Part shown: positions 1 through 8,596 of the stretch, piece by piece
Layout: each line of letters begins with the position of its first letter
Numbering within the stretch: position 1 is the stretch's first letter
Source: Micromonospora echinospora
GTDB taxonomy: Bacteria > Actinomycetota > Actinomycetes > Mycobacteriales > Micromonosporaceae
Length of the DNA stretch: 64,000 bases
Direction: 5' to 3'
NCBI RefSeq assembly: GCF_014203425.1
Contig: NZ_JACHJC010000001.1
Coordinates: 6,651,501-6,715,500, forward strand
Position numbers and translations under genes: made by a program
Notes under the pieces: model-generated
The model's database searches: none
The model's input: the letters and a program-made list of their open reading frames with translations, nothing else
What the model was told of the DNA's origin: nothing

Positions 1-2906
1 GCGCCCGGCGGCACTGTGAACTCGCCGTAGCCCGGGTAGGGCGACTCGGCGAGCAGCTTGCCGTTGCGGTAGAGCCGGGTCTGCTCGGTGTCGTTGAGCG
101 AGCCGCCCGGGTGGCCGGCCGCGTCGCTGTGCACCGGCAGCGAGACCACGAGGTTGTCGCCGGTACGGGTGATGCTCTGCTCCGGCCAGCGCGGCTGCGG
201 GAACGACGGGCCGAAGGGGCCCTTGTTCCACTCCTCGGTGTAGGTGTGCCCGGCCCGGTAGCGGGTGGGCCCGGACCGCAGCACCGCCCGCGGCTCCAAC
301 CAGCCGTCCTCGTCCCGCTCACCGAAGTCCAGCTCGGCGCTCCAGCGGGTCTTGGCGGTGGAGAGGTGCTCGATCCGCTTACCGGGCACCTGGACCGGCA
401 GGACGATCGCCGAGCCGCCGATGTCGTAGTCGGACTCCGGGTACACGGCCCGTTCGTTCTCCATCCCGGTGTAGCCGGCGGCGAACCGGCTCGTGACGGT
501 GGCCAGATCGGCGGGCCGGTAGTGCCGGACGAAACCGGTCGGGAACCGGCCCGGGAACAGCTCGTTCAGGCCGTAGAAGTACGGGCTGCGCTCGGGCGCC
601 CTCGCCTCGGTCCACTGGCTCGCGACCGCGCCGACGAAGAGGTTGCCGGAGACGTTGCGGCCGACCTGGGCCGAGTAGAGGCCGTCGAACGTGTCGGCCC
701 AGAGCCCGAAGCTGGCTTGGAAGTCGTCGAGCTTCCAGGCCGCGGTGAGGTCGATCAGCAGCGGCACCGCGCCGCGCTGCGGCACCGTGGTACGGATCGG
801 CTTCCCCGCCCGCGCGTCCAGCGTGAGCCGCTGGTTCCCGGTCACCACCAGCTCCGGCTGGGCGAGGAAGGTGACTTCCGACCAGCCCTGCTCGCCGGCC
901 TGGAAGATCAGGCTCTGCACGCCGTACCGGCCCTTGGGCACCCGCAGCCGGGCCTCGCCGTCGGCGTCGTACACGTCGCGGTAGCTGGCGTCGTCGAGCC
1001 CGAGCAGGCTCGTGAAGTAGTCACCGGTCAGGGCGCCGGAGCGGTTGCGGTGCGTCACCGTCAGGTCGTAGCTCTCCACCTCGCGGTCGACAGCGAGCGG
1101 GGTCACCGTCACCGCGTCGCCGGCGCGGGCGACCAGGCGGCCGGTCCAGTAGCCGTCGGCGCCACCGAGCCGGGTGTCCACGACCACTGTCACCTGGGCG
1201 CTGCCGCCCGCCGGGACGGTGAGCCGGGAGGCACTGAGGGTGAGCATGCCGGCCGGCGCGGACCGCCCGCCCGGACCGGTGAACTCGGTGCTCAGGTCCA
1301 CCGTGAGCGGGGCGTTTCCGCCGTTGCGGTAGGTGACCGTCCGGCTGATCGGCTGGTCGTCGGTGTGCGGCCAGGTCGCCAGGCCGAACGAGACGGAAGG
1401 CGGGTCGCTGGTCACCTGCTGGGTGATCGCGCGAGCGAGGTCGACCCGGCCGGCGCCCTGCTGGAACGCGGTCTGCTCCGGGTGCGGCTTCGCCGAGGCC
1501 ATCAGCGTCGCCTTGTAGCGGGCAGGCGTCCAGCCGGGGTGCTGCTGGGCGAGGAGCGCGACCGCGCCGGCCACGTGCGGCGTGGCCATCGACGTGCCGG
1601 ACAGCGAGGCGTACTTGTCGCCCACCGGGTCGCCGATCTCGCCGTGCGCCGCCCGGGCGGCCACGATCTCCACGCCGGGCGCGGTGATGTCCGGCTTGAT
1701 CGCTCCGTCGCCGACCCGGGGGCCGCGGCTGGAGAAGTCGGCGAGCGCGTCGTCGCGGTCCACCGCGCCGACCGCGAGCGCGGCGTCGGCGGTGCCCGGC
1801 GAGCCGACCGAGCCGTCGGCGCCGTCGTTGCCGGCGGCGACCACGAAGAGCGTCCCGTGCTGCTCGGTGAGCGTCCCGATCGCCTCCTCCAGCGGGTCCA
1901 CCTCCGGGGAGTCGCCGCCGCTGAGGCTCATGTTGACCACCGCGGCGTGCTGCTCGGCGGCGGCCCACTGCATGCCGGCCAGGATGGCCGAGTCGGTGCA
2001 GCCGTAGATCTCGCACACCTTTCCGGACAGCAGCGTGGCGTCCGGCGCGACGCCCCGGTACTTCCCGCCGGAGGCGGCCCCGCTGCCGGCGATGGTCGAG
2101 GCCACGTGGGTGCCGTGCCCGACGATGTCGTCCGGGTTCGTCTCCTCGGTGAAGTTGCGCGACTCGGCGACCTTGCCCGCCAGGTCCGGGTGGGTGAGGT
2201 CGACGCCGGTGTCGAGCACCGCGACCCGGACGCCCTTGCCGGTCCAGCCGGCGGCCCAGGCGGTCGGCGCGCCGATCTGCGGCACGCTGTGGTCGAGCGT
2301 CACCCGCCGCCGGCCGTCGAGCCAGATCCGCTCGACACCCCCCGCCGCGTCGAGCCGGGCGCCGGAACGGTCGGCGCTGACCGCGTTCCAGAGCGCGCCG
2401 GTGTCGCTCTTGGACGCGACGACCGCCGCGCCGGTGATCGCCGGCAGGTCGCGGGTCACCCGGACGCCGGCGAGCGGGGCCGCCGTCCGCCGGTTCGCCC
2501 CCGGCCGGTACGACACGAGCAGCGGTACGGTGTCGCGCCGCGCGTCGTCGTAGCCGGCCTCGATCAGCCCGGTGACGTCGAACAGCCGCCGGTCGAGCTT
2601 GCCGGAGCGGACCAGCGGGAGCGCGTCCTGCGGCAGTACGGTGAGGCGGCCGCGCTCGCGGCGGACCATGAACTCGATGCCGGTACGGCCGGCGCCGGGG
2701 CGTACCGCGGCGCGGCCTCCGGCGGCGACGGTGACCCGGTCCCCGGTGATCAGGGTGACGGTGGTCGCGCGGCTGCCGGCCCGGTCGGACGGACCGGTGA
2801 GCGCGGACGGGCCGGTGGGCGCGGCGGCCTGCGCGGGCACGGGCAGACCGAGCGCCAGCGCCAGGGCCATGCCCAGCGCGGCCAGTTTTCTGCGATTCCG
2901 GAGCAA
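1..2906 (-). CDS. Secreted S8 (subtilisin) family serine protease, partial
   Basis: Exported subtilisin-type endopeptidase; the 3' end runs off the left edge, so about 968 N-terminal residues are present. The catalytic triad is readable: Asp232 in VLDTGVD, His264 in GHGTHVAS and Ser439 in GTSMATPH. A prodomain-like region precedes it, and beta-sandwich-type sequence follows. The TTG at 2906 is chosen because it gives a signal peptide (LLRNRRKL, a hydrophobic stretch, then an AQA cleavage site) and sits directly behind AAGGAGGAAGG; the in-frame ATG at 2870 would remove the positive N-region. The family and secretion are secure. The substrate cannot be told from the sequence. Confidence 0.93.
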   Translation of the reverse strand, partial: MLRNRRKLAALGMALALALGLPVPAQAAAPTGPSALTGPSDRAGSRATTVTLITGDRVTVAAGGRAAVRPGAGRTGIEFMVRRERGRLTVLPQDALPLVRSGKLDRRLFDVTGLIEAGYDDARRDTVPLLVSYRPGANRRTAAPLAGVRVTRDLPAITGAAVVASKSDTGALWNAVSADRSGARLDAAGGVERIWLDGRRRVTLDHSVPQIGAPTAWAAGWTGKGVRVAVLDTGVDLTHPDLAGKVAESRNFTEETNPDDIVGHGTHVASTIAGSGAASGGKYRGVAPDATLLSGKVCEIYGCTDSAILAGMQWAAAEQHAAVVNMSLSGGDSPEVDPLEEAIGTLTEQHGTLFVVAAGNDGADGSVGSPGTADAALAVGAVDRDDALADFSSRGPRVGDGAIKPDITAPGVEIVAARAAHGEIGDPVGDKYASLSGTSMATPHVAGAVALLAQQHPGWTPARYKATLMASAKPHPEQTAFQQGAGRVDLARAITQQVTSDPPSVSFGLATWPHTDDQPISRTVTYRNGGNAPLTVDLSTEFTGPGGRSAPAGMLTLSASRLTVPAGGSAQVTVVVDTRLGGADGYWTGRLVARAGDAVTVTPLAVDREVESYDLTVTHRNRSGALTGDYFTSLLGLDDASYRDVYDADGEARLRVPKGRYGVQSLIFQAGEQGWSEVTFLAQPELVVTGNQRLTLDARAGKPIRTTVPQRGAVPLLIDLTAAWKLDDFQASFGLWADTFDGLYSAQVGRNVSGNLFVGAVASQWTEARAPERSPYFYGLNELFPGRFPTGFVRHYRPADLATVTSRFAAGYTGMENERAVYPESDYDIGGSAIVLPVQVPGKRIEHLSTAKTRWSAELDFGERDEDGWLEPRAVLRSGPTRYRAGHTYTEEWNKGPFGPSFPQPRWPEQSITRTGDNLVVSLPVHSDAAGHPGGSLNDTEQTRLYRNGKLLAESPYPGYGEFTVPPG

Positions 2907-3046
2907 CCTTCCTCCTTCGTCGAACGTTTCATCGATGAAGGACACATCGATGCGGGTATCAGCATTACATACCGCGTATGCATCGGGAAGTCGCTGATCC
3001 GACGGAACCGCCACCACGCTCCCGACCGGGCCGGGACGATCGAGCG
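2907..3046. promoter_or_regulatory. Divergent promoter region between protease and acetyltransferase
   Basis: This gap between divergent genes is clearly more AT-rich than its surroundings. It holds a short palindrome CATAC-CGC-GTATG at 2968-2980 and two direct copies of CATCGATG. These are plausible promoter or operator sites for one or both genes. No regulator is encoded next door, so the regulator is unknown. Confidence 0.35.
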
Positions 3047-3613
3047 ATGACCTCCATGAAGGACCGGATGCTGGCGGGCGAGCAGTACATCGCCGACGAT
3101 CCCGCGATCATCGCCGACCTGGAGCGCGCGGCCCGGCTCAGCGAACGCTTCAACCGCAGCTCCGCCGACGACCCGGTGGGCCGCCTCGCCGCGCTGCGCG
3201 AACTGCTCGGCTCGCTCGGCGAGGACGCCTGGGTCCGGCCGCCGCTGCACTGCGACTACGGATACCAGACGCACATCGGCCCGCGTACGTTCGTCAACTT
3301 CAACGCGGTCCTCCTCGACGTCGCCCGCATCACCATCGGCGCCGACGTCCAGATCGGACCGAACGTGCAGCTGCTCACCGCCACCCACCCGGTCGAACCG
3401 GAGGCACGCCGAGCCAAGTGGGAATCCGCACAGCCGATCACCATCGGTGACAACGCCTGGCTCGGCGGAGGAGTGATCGTCCTGGCCGGGGTGGCCATCG
3501 GCGAGAACACGGTGGTGGGCGCCGGCGCGGTGGTAACCCGCGACCTGCCGGCCAATGTCGTGGCGGTGGGTAACCCCGCTCGTCCGATCAGGAGCCTGAC
3601 CAAACCATCCTGA
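3047..3613 (+). CDS. maa: Sugar O-acetyltransferase (maltose/galactoside type)
   Basis: Cytoplasmic acetyl-CoA-dependent O-acetyltransferase of the left-handed beta-helix (hexapeptide repeat) fold. The N-terminus (MKDRMLAGEQYIADDP) is the typical Mac domain that precedes the helix in maltose and galactoside acetyltransferases. Hexapeptide periodicity follows (ITIGADVQIGPNVQL, ITIGDNAWLGGGVIV), with the expected His in TATHP. The 188-residue length is normal for the family (about 183-200). The ATG at 3047 was chosen; MKDRM four codons later is an alternative, and neither has a strong ribosome site. The physiological acceptor sugar is unknown. Confidence 0.88.
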   Translation: MTSMKDRMLAGEQYIADDPAIIADLERAARLSERFNRSSADDPVGRLAALRELLGSLGEDAWVRPPLHCDYGYQTHIGPRTFVNFNAVLLDVARITIGADVQIGPNVQLLTATHPVEPEARRAKWESAQPITIGDNAWLGGGVIVLAGVAIGENTVVGAGAVVTRDLPANVVAVGNPARPIRSLTKPS

Positions 3614-3695
3614 GCTGCATAAACACCGTTCCAGCGGATGCGTATCCCGAAACCGGCATGCACTCTGAGTAGTAGAGCGTTTACCGGGAGGCGCT

Positions 3696-6281
3696 ATGGA
3701 ACGGGTCCTCGAACTGCGGGTGCACGGAGTCTCCAACACACCGCCGGATCAGCTGCTCGGCCTGAGGGCCGGCGCGAACGGTGACGGTGGGCAACCAGCA
3801 CTTGTCGCCGGCGGTCAGGTGACCGGCTTCTACCGGTCCACCACGGCCGGCCGGGACGACCCGATCATCGTCGAGGCGTACAGCTGGGGGCAGCTGACCT
3901 CCGGCGCGCGGACCCGGCGGGACGTGGAACGGGCGCTCTGGACGCTGATGCTCCCTTTCGCGCTGGCGAACGTCGCGCTGCACGCCCGCGCGAGCATCCC
4001 GCCGGACCCGGACCAGGAACGCTGGGCCAGCCGGTCCGGCATCACCGCCTGGCTCATCCGCCTGTTCTGCCTGAGCCTGACCTGCACGCTCGCCATGACC
4101 GTCACCGGTGTCGGCGTGGACCTGATCGGCTGGCAGTGCGTCGAGGCGGACTGCCTCGGCCGACTTCCCGGTCCGTGGGAGTTCCTCGGCGACCCCTGGT
4201 GGCGGCAGGGCACCCGGACGCTCGCGCTCGGGCTGCTGCTGCCGCTGCTCGTGCTGGCCGCGATCGGACTCGTCGCCTTCCGCACCTACCAGTACGAGGC
4301 ACAGATGCCCGCCGACCCGCACCACCACGCGCCCGTCCCGGAGAACGGCGAGCCGGCCGAACGACCCGAGCCGCGCGAACCGCCGGAGAACCCGCTCCAG
4401 GACCCGACGTTCTGGAACGGGGAAGGGCAACTACGCCGAGCCGCGGTGCTGCACCTGTGCACCGGGGCGGTCACCGCCGCCGCCGTACCCGTCGCCGCGG
4501 TCCTGATCATGGATCCGCCGCGCGGCCTGCGGGCCGCTGTCGCCTGGCCGACCGTCGCGCTGCTCGCCGCCGTGGTGGCGATCGCCGTGGTCGCAGTGGC
4601 CCGGCCCTGGTTGAGCCGGCGCCAGGGCGCGACCCCGCTCGGCCGGTGGAGCGCTGCGGTCGCGGCGCTCACCACGCTCGGCCTGGTCGGCACGTTCGTC
4701 CTGCTGCTGGTGCCCGAAGGCCCGGCCGGCGAACCGCTGTCGACGTACCGGCCACCGGTCGGGTGCGCGGAGCAGCCGGAGGCCGCCGGCTGCCGTGCCG
4801 ACCGGTCACTGCCCGGGTACGACACCGCCACCGCCTGGCTCGTCGCCTACCAGGTGCTGCTGCTGGCGGCCATCGCGGCGGCGAACCGCTCCGGCCGGCG
4901 GGCACTGGCCGGTCCCGCCGGCGGGGCGCTGCTGCTGCCGCTGGGCGCGACCTGGATCGAACGAGGAATGCCCGGCCTGCCCGACGCGCCGGACGCGCTG
5001 CACACCTGGATGCTCGTCGGCCCGGTCGCCGCGCTGGCCGGCGCCGGACTGCTCCTGCCCCGCCTGCGCCCGGCGGTGCCGACCCAGCCGCTCGGCGCGT
5101 ACACCGATCTCGCCTGGCGGGGGTGCGCCCCGGCGGTCATCGCCGGTTTCGGCTGGATGATAGCGGTGGCCTACTGCGCCGGACTGCTCTACTGGGTCAG
5201 CGACCGGCTGGACGCGTCGGCCGAGCCGAGCGGCCCGAGCCGGGTGGTTCCGCCGCTCGCCGTCTTCTGGGCCGGGCTGGCCTGCGCGGTCGGCCTGCTC
5301 GCGCTGATCGGGCTGCTGATCCGGGTCGCGGTCCTGCTGCACCGCCTGCGCCTGGTGGAGTACGCCCGGCTCACCGCCAACCCCCGCCTGTCCGCGCACG
5401 ACCGGCGACGCTGCCGCGACGTCAGCACGTACCGGGCGCTGCACCGGCTGGTCGGCGAGCACGCGGTCCGGCTGATGGGCTGCTACGCCGCGTTCTGCGC
5501 GATCCTGGTCACGCTCTGCTGCGCCGCCGCGCTCTCCGGCGAACGGCCGAGCCCGCTGTCCCCGTCCGGCTGGCAGACCGCGATCCACTGGACCGCCGAA
5601 CGGGGGGACGCCATCCTCGGCTGGCTGCCGGTGGTGATGGCGGCGCTCGGGCTGCTGGTCTACCGCACCGACTCGGTACGCCGCTCGGTCGGCGTGATCT
5701 GGGACGTTTGCACGTTCTGGCCCCGGGCCGCGCACCCGCTCGCCCCGCCCAGCTATGCCGAGCGCGCCGTACCGGAACTCCAGACCCGGGTCGCGGGCCT
5801 GCTGGCGCTGCCGCCGCACCACAGCGACCGGATGGACGGCGTCATCCTCTCCGGGCACAGCCAGGGCACAGTCATCTGCGCCGCAGTGCTGCTGCAACTG
5901 CCCCGCCGGTGGCGGATGCGCACCTGGTTCTTCTCCTACGGCTGCCAGCTCACCCGGCTCTACGGGCGGGTCTTCCCGTCCTACTTCGGACCGGAGCGGC
6001 TACGTACGCTGGCCGGCGCGCTCACCTGGCCCGGCGGCCACGTGGCCTGGACGAACTTCTGGCGGGACACGGACCCGCTCGGCTGGCAGGTCAGTGCCGG
6101 GCAGCGGGACGTACCGGTGGTGGACCCGGAGGCGCTGCACCCGACCGGCGGCGAGGTGGCCGACCCGCCCATCCGCAGCCACAGCGGCTACCCGGAGGCG
6201 GCGGAGTTCACCCGCGAGCGCGCCGTGGTGGCCCGGCTGCTGCGCCGCACCGTGCCCTCGCCCCGGCAGCGGGCCGGCTGA
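3696..6281 (+). CDS. Large polytopic membrane protein with alpha/beta-hydrolase-like C-terminus
   Basis: An 861-residue protein with a GGGAGG ribosome site before its ATG. It opens with LELRVHGVSNTPPDQLLGL, which resembles the first strand and oxyanion turn (xHGV) of lipase-like hydrolases. It then has roughly a dozen hydrophobic segments between residues 85 and 655 with a Glu/Pro-rich loop near 205-235. It ends in a soluble region carrying a nucleophile-elbow motif SGHSQG (Ser722) plus later Asp and His residues. The first strand and the nucleophile thus lie on opposite sides of a large transmembrane insert. A membrane-bound esterase or lipase is my inference; no named family was recognised. 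It converges on the next gene with 6 bases between. Confidence 0.75.
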   Translation: MERVLELRVHGVSNTPPDQLLGLRAGANGDGGQPALVAGGQVTGFYRSTTAGRDDPIIVEAYSWGQLTSGARTRRDVERALWTLMLPFALANVALHARASIPPDPDQERWASRSGITAWLIRLFCLSLTCTLAMTVTGVGVDLIGWQCVEADCLGRLPGPWEFLGDPWWRQGTRTLALGLLLPLLVLAAIGLVAFRTYQYEAQMPADPHHHAPVPENGEPAERPEPREPPENPLQDPTFWNGEGQLRRAAVLHLCTGAVTAAAVPVAAVLIMDPPRGLRAAVAWPTVALLAAVVAIAVVAVARPWLSRRQGATPLGRWSAAVAALTTLGLVGTFVLLLVPEGPAGEPLSTYRPPVGCAEQPEAAGCRADRSLPGYDTATAWLVAYQVLLLAAIAAANRSGRRALAGPAGGALLLPLGATWIERGMPGLPDAPDALHTWMLVGPVAALAGAGLLLPRLRPAVPTQPLGAYTDLAWRGCAPAVIAGFGWMIAVAYCAGLLYWVSDRLDASAEPSGPSRVVPPLAVFWAGLACAVGLLALIGLLIRVAVLLHRLRLVEYARLTANPRLSAHDRRRCRDVSTYRALHRLVGEHAVRLMGCYAAFCAILVTLCCAAALSGERPSPLSPSGWQTAIHWTAERGDAILGWLPVVMAALGLLVYRTDSVRRSVGVIWDVCTFWPRAAHPLAPPSYAERAVPELQTRVAGLLALPPHHSDRMDGVILSGHSQGTVICAAVLLQLPRRWRMRTWFFSYGCQLTRLYGRVFPSYFGPERLRTLAGALTWPGGHVAWTNFWRDTDPLGWQVSAGQRDVPVVDPEALHPTGGEVADPPIRSHSGYPEAAEFTRERAVVARLLRRTVPSPRQRAG

Positions 6282-6287
6282 CGCGCG

Positions 6288-6935
6288 TCACTCCGGTGCC
6301 GGGTCGGCCAGGCGTACCACCAGGTCGGCGTGCACCGCCGTGGCCGCGACCAGCCGGGCGTTCTCCTCGTCGCTGCCCAGCGCCCAGGCGCGGGCCTGCT
6401 CCGGCGACTTCCCGTACGCCTCGTGCCGCGCGGTGAGCCGGCGCACCCGCACCTCCGCGTCCAGGTCGAGGAACCACACCTCGTGCAGGAGCGTCCGCAC
6501 CTCCTCCCACGGGTCGTCCCGCAGCAGCAGGTAGTTGCCCTCGGTGACCACCAGGCGCGCCTCGGGCGGGACCTCGATCGCCCCGGCGACCGGCTCCTCC
6601 AGGTCACGGCGGAACTCCGGCGTCCACACCGACGTCGGTTCGAGCCGGCGCAACCGGCGCAGCATCGAGGCGAAGCCGTTGACGTCGAACGTGTCCGGCG
6701 CGCCCTTGCGCCCCGCCCGGCCGAGCCGCTCCAACGCCGTCCCGGCCAGGTGGAAGCCGTCCATCGGGACCAGCCGGGCGACCGGGCCGAGCGCGGCCAC
6801 CACCCGCTGGGCGAGCGTCGACTTGCCCGCCCCCGGCGCGCCCGCGATGCCGAGCAACTGCCGCGGGCCCGCCCCGGCCAGCGTCCGCGCCCGGGCGACC
6901 AGCTCGTCGAACGGGAGCACCTGTGCCGGCGGCAT
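6288..6935 (-). CDS. P-loop nucleoside/sugar kinase family protein
   Basis: Cytoplasmic P-loop kinase of the uridine kinase/pantothenate kinase-like superfamily, 215 residues. The Walker A motif is GIAGAPGAGKST (about residues 28-39), followed by PMDGFHL and a Walker-B-like VVTEGNYLLL. The layout matches actinobacterial nucleoside/nucleotide kinase family and fructose-kinase-like proteins, but the substrate is not determined by sequence. Its ATG overlaps the stop of the upstream SIMPL gene by one base, so it is the last gene of the fdxA-dapC-tyrA-SIMPL-kinase operon. Confidence 0.82.
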   Translation of the reverse strand: MPPAQVLPFDELVARARTLAGAGPRQLLGIAGAPGAGKSTLAQRVVAALGPVARLVPMDGFHLAGTALERLGRAGRKGAPDTFDVNGFASMLRRLRRLEPTSVWTPEFRRDLEEPVAGAIEVPPEARLVVTEGNYLLLRDDPWEEVRTLLHEVWFLDLDAEVRVRRLTARHEAYGKSPEQARAWALGSDEENARLVAATAVHADLVVRLADPAPE

Positions 6936-7573
6936 CAGTCCAGCACCGGCTCGCTGATGGTGAACCGCGCCTCGACCGCCGCCTGCACCGGCTGCGGCGC
7001 CGGGTCCAGCTCCAGCTCCGGCTGCTCGCCGGAGCGCGCGTACGCCGCCTTGACCATCATCGGCGGGGACGCGCTCAGCCCGGTGTCGGCCAGCTCCCGC
7101 AGCGCTGTCACCCGGGCGCCGAGCGCCTCGGCGTACTCCCGGGCCCGGATCAGCGCGTCCGCGATCGCGGCCTGCCGCGCCTCCCGGTAGGCCGGGCTGT
7201 CCGGCCGCAGCGACCACACCGGGCCGGCCACCTCGACCTGCTCCTGATCGGCCAGGCGGAGCATCAGCTCGCCGAGCGCGGTGAAGTCGCTCGTCGTGAC
7301 TGTGGTGCTCACGCTGCCCTGGTAGGCCACCACCCGGTCGCCGGAGCGCTTAGTCACCGGCCAGACGTGGACCTGGCCGGTCTCCCGCCGCTCCACGGCC
7401 GGCTCCGCCGCATCGAGCAGCGCCCGCACCGCGGCGGCCCGTTCGGCCAGCCGGGTCAGCGTGGTCTCACGATCCCGGTCCCGGGCCGTCGCCGTCACAG
7501 TGAACCGCGCCAGCTCGGGCGCCACCTCCCGGTACGCCTCACCGCGTACCGCCACGACCGGTGCGTCCGCCAT
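6935..7573 (-). CDS. SIMPL domain (DUF541) protein
   Basis: A 212-residue protein with the SIMPL/DUF541 layout: an N-terminal strand region (VVAVRGEAYREVAPELARF) and a C-terminal region rich in Ala/Arg helices with the usual ARFTISEPV-type end. Unlike the exported relatives (OMP26, BP26) no signal peptide is visible, so it is probably cytoplasmic. It lies 5 bases downstream of tyrA and overlaps the kinase start by one base. Family assignment is good; the role of cytoplasmic SIMPL proteins is unknown. Confidence 0.85.
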   Translation of the reverse strand: MADAPVVAVRGEAYREVAPELARFTVTATARDRDRETTLTRLAERAAAVRALLDAAEPAVERRETGQVHVWPVTKRSGDRVVAYQGSVSTTVTTSDFTALGELMLRLADQEQVEVAGPVWSLRPDSPAYREARQAAIADALIRAREYAEALGARVTALRELADTGLSASPPMMVKAAYARSGEQPELELDPAPQPVQAAVEARFTISEPVLD

Positions 7574-7578
7574 GCCGA

Positions 7579-8595
7579 TCAGCCTAACGGCGGGGTGGCC
7601 GGCAGGTGCCCCGTGTAGGTGACCGCGCCGCGCGCCTCGCGTACCTCGGTCAGGTGGCCGCCCGCGGCGCCCAGCTCCCGCAGGTACGCCAGCTCGCCGA
7701 CATGGTCGGCGGCGCGCAGGAACTCCCGCCGGTGCGCGGTGAACTCGCGCGCCCGCAGCGTGGACCGGGTCTGCCGCCCCTCGGCGAGCCGGTCGGCCAG
7801 CGTGGCGGCGTCGCCGGCGCGCAGCGCCTCGGTCAGCTCGCCCAGGAAGACGCCGAGCGCGTCCAGCTCGGCGAGTACGCGGTCCCGGTTCCCGAGCAGC
7901 ATGTTCGCGGTCCGTTCGGGCGGCCCGCCGGCGACCCGGGTGCCGTCGGAGAAGCTTCCGGCGGCGAGCGTCAGCACCGCGTCCCGCAGCGCCGACCGGT
8001 GCACGGTGCCGGCCAGCGCCCCGGCGAGCACGTGCGGCACATGCGAGGCGAGCGCCGCCGCTCCGTCGTGCTCCGGGGCGGACATCGGCACCACCCGGGC
8101 GTGGAAGACGTCCACGAGCAGCGCGGCCAGCCGTCGGAAGGCGTCCAGCCCGGTCGGCCCCGGGCAGAGCACCCAGGCGGCGCCGGCGAGCAGATCCGGG
8201 TCGGCCGCGTCCGGTCCGGCCCGGTCGGCCCCGGCCATCGGGTGGCCCGGCACGAACCGGTGACCGAGCCCCTGCACGGTGGCGGCGGTGCTCACCTCGG
8301 CCTTGACGCTGCCCACGTCGGTGAGCACGCACGTGTCGTCGGTGACGGCGGCGACCCGGGTCAGCGTCGCCGGCAACGTGGGCAGCGGGCCGCAGAGGAA
8401 CACCACGTCCCGCCCGGCCGCCGCGTCCTCGACCGTGTCGGCCACCACGACGCCCCGTTCGCGTACCCGACCGCGGATCGCCGGGTCCGGGTCCCAGCCG
8501 GTGACGTCGAGCCCGGCGTCGCGCAGCCGGAGCAGCACCGAACCGCCGATCAGCCCGGTGCCGAGCACCGCCGCCCGTGCCAGCTCGCCCGCCAT
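7579..8595 (-). CDS. tyrA: Prephenate dehydrogenase
   Basis: Oxidative decarboxylation of prephenate to 4-hydroxyphenylpyruvate in tyrosine synthesis. The N-terminal Rossmann motif GTGLIGGSV (about residues 10-18) binds NAD(P). GHPMAGADRAG and the helical C-terminal domain (ASHVPHVLAGAL) are characteristic of TyrA. There is no fused chorismate mutase or ACT domain that can be recognised with certainty, although the last 60 residues are extra to the catalytic core. The ATG at 8595 is one base after the dapC stop, which argues for translational coupling. The 338-residue length is normal. Confidence 0.92.
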   Translation of the reverse strand: MAGELARAAVLGTGLIGGSVLLRLRDAGLDVTGWDPDPAIRGRVRERGVVVADTVEDAAAGRDVVFLCGPLPTLPATLTRVAAVTDDTCVLTDVGSVKAEVSTAATVQGLGHRFVPGHPMAGADRAGPDAADPDLLAGAAWVLCPGPTGLDAFRRLAALLVDVFHARVVPMSAPEHDGAAALASHVPHVLAGALAGTVHRSALRDAVLTLAAGSFSDGTRVAGGPPERTANMLLGNRDRVLAELDALGVFLGELTEALRAGDAATLADRLAEGRQTRSTLRAREFTAHRREFLRAADHVGELAYLRELGAAGGHLTEVREARGAVTYTGHLPATPPLG

Positions 8596-8596
8596 G

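Noticed and set aside
111..3050. A 979-codon open frame on the plus strand over the S8 protease
   Set aside because: It is antisense to a gene with an intact catalytic triad and signal peptide; the product is an Arg/Gly/Ala-rich low-complexity sequence typical of a high-GC shadow frame.
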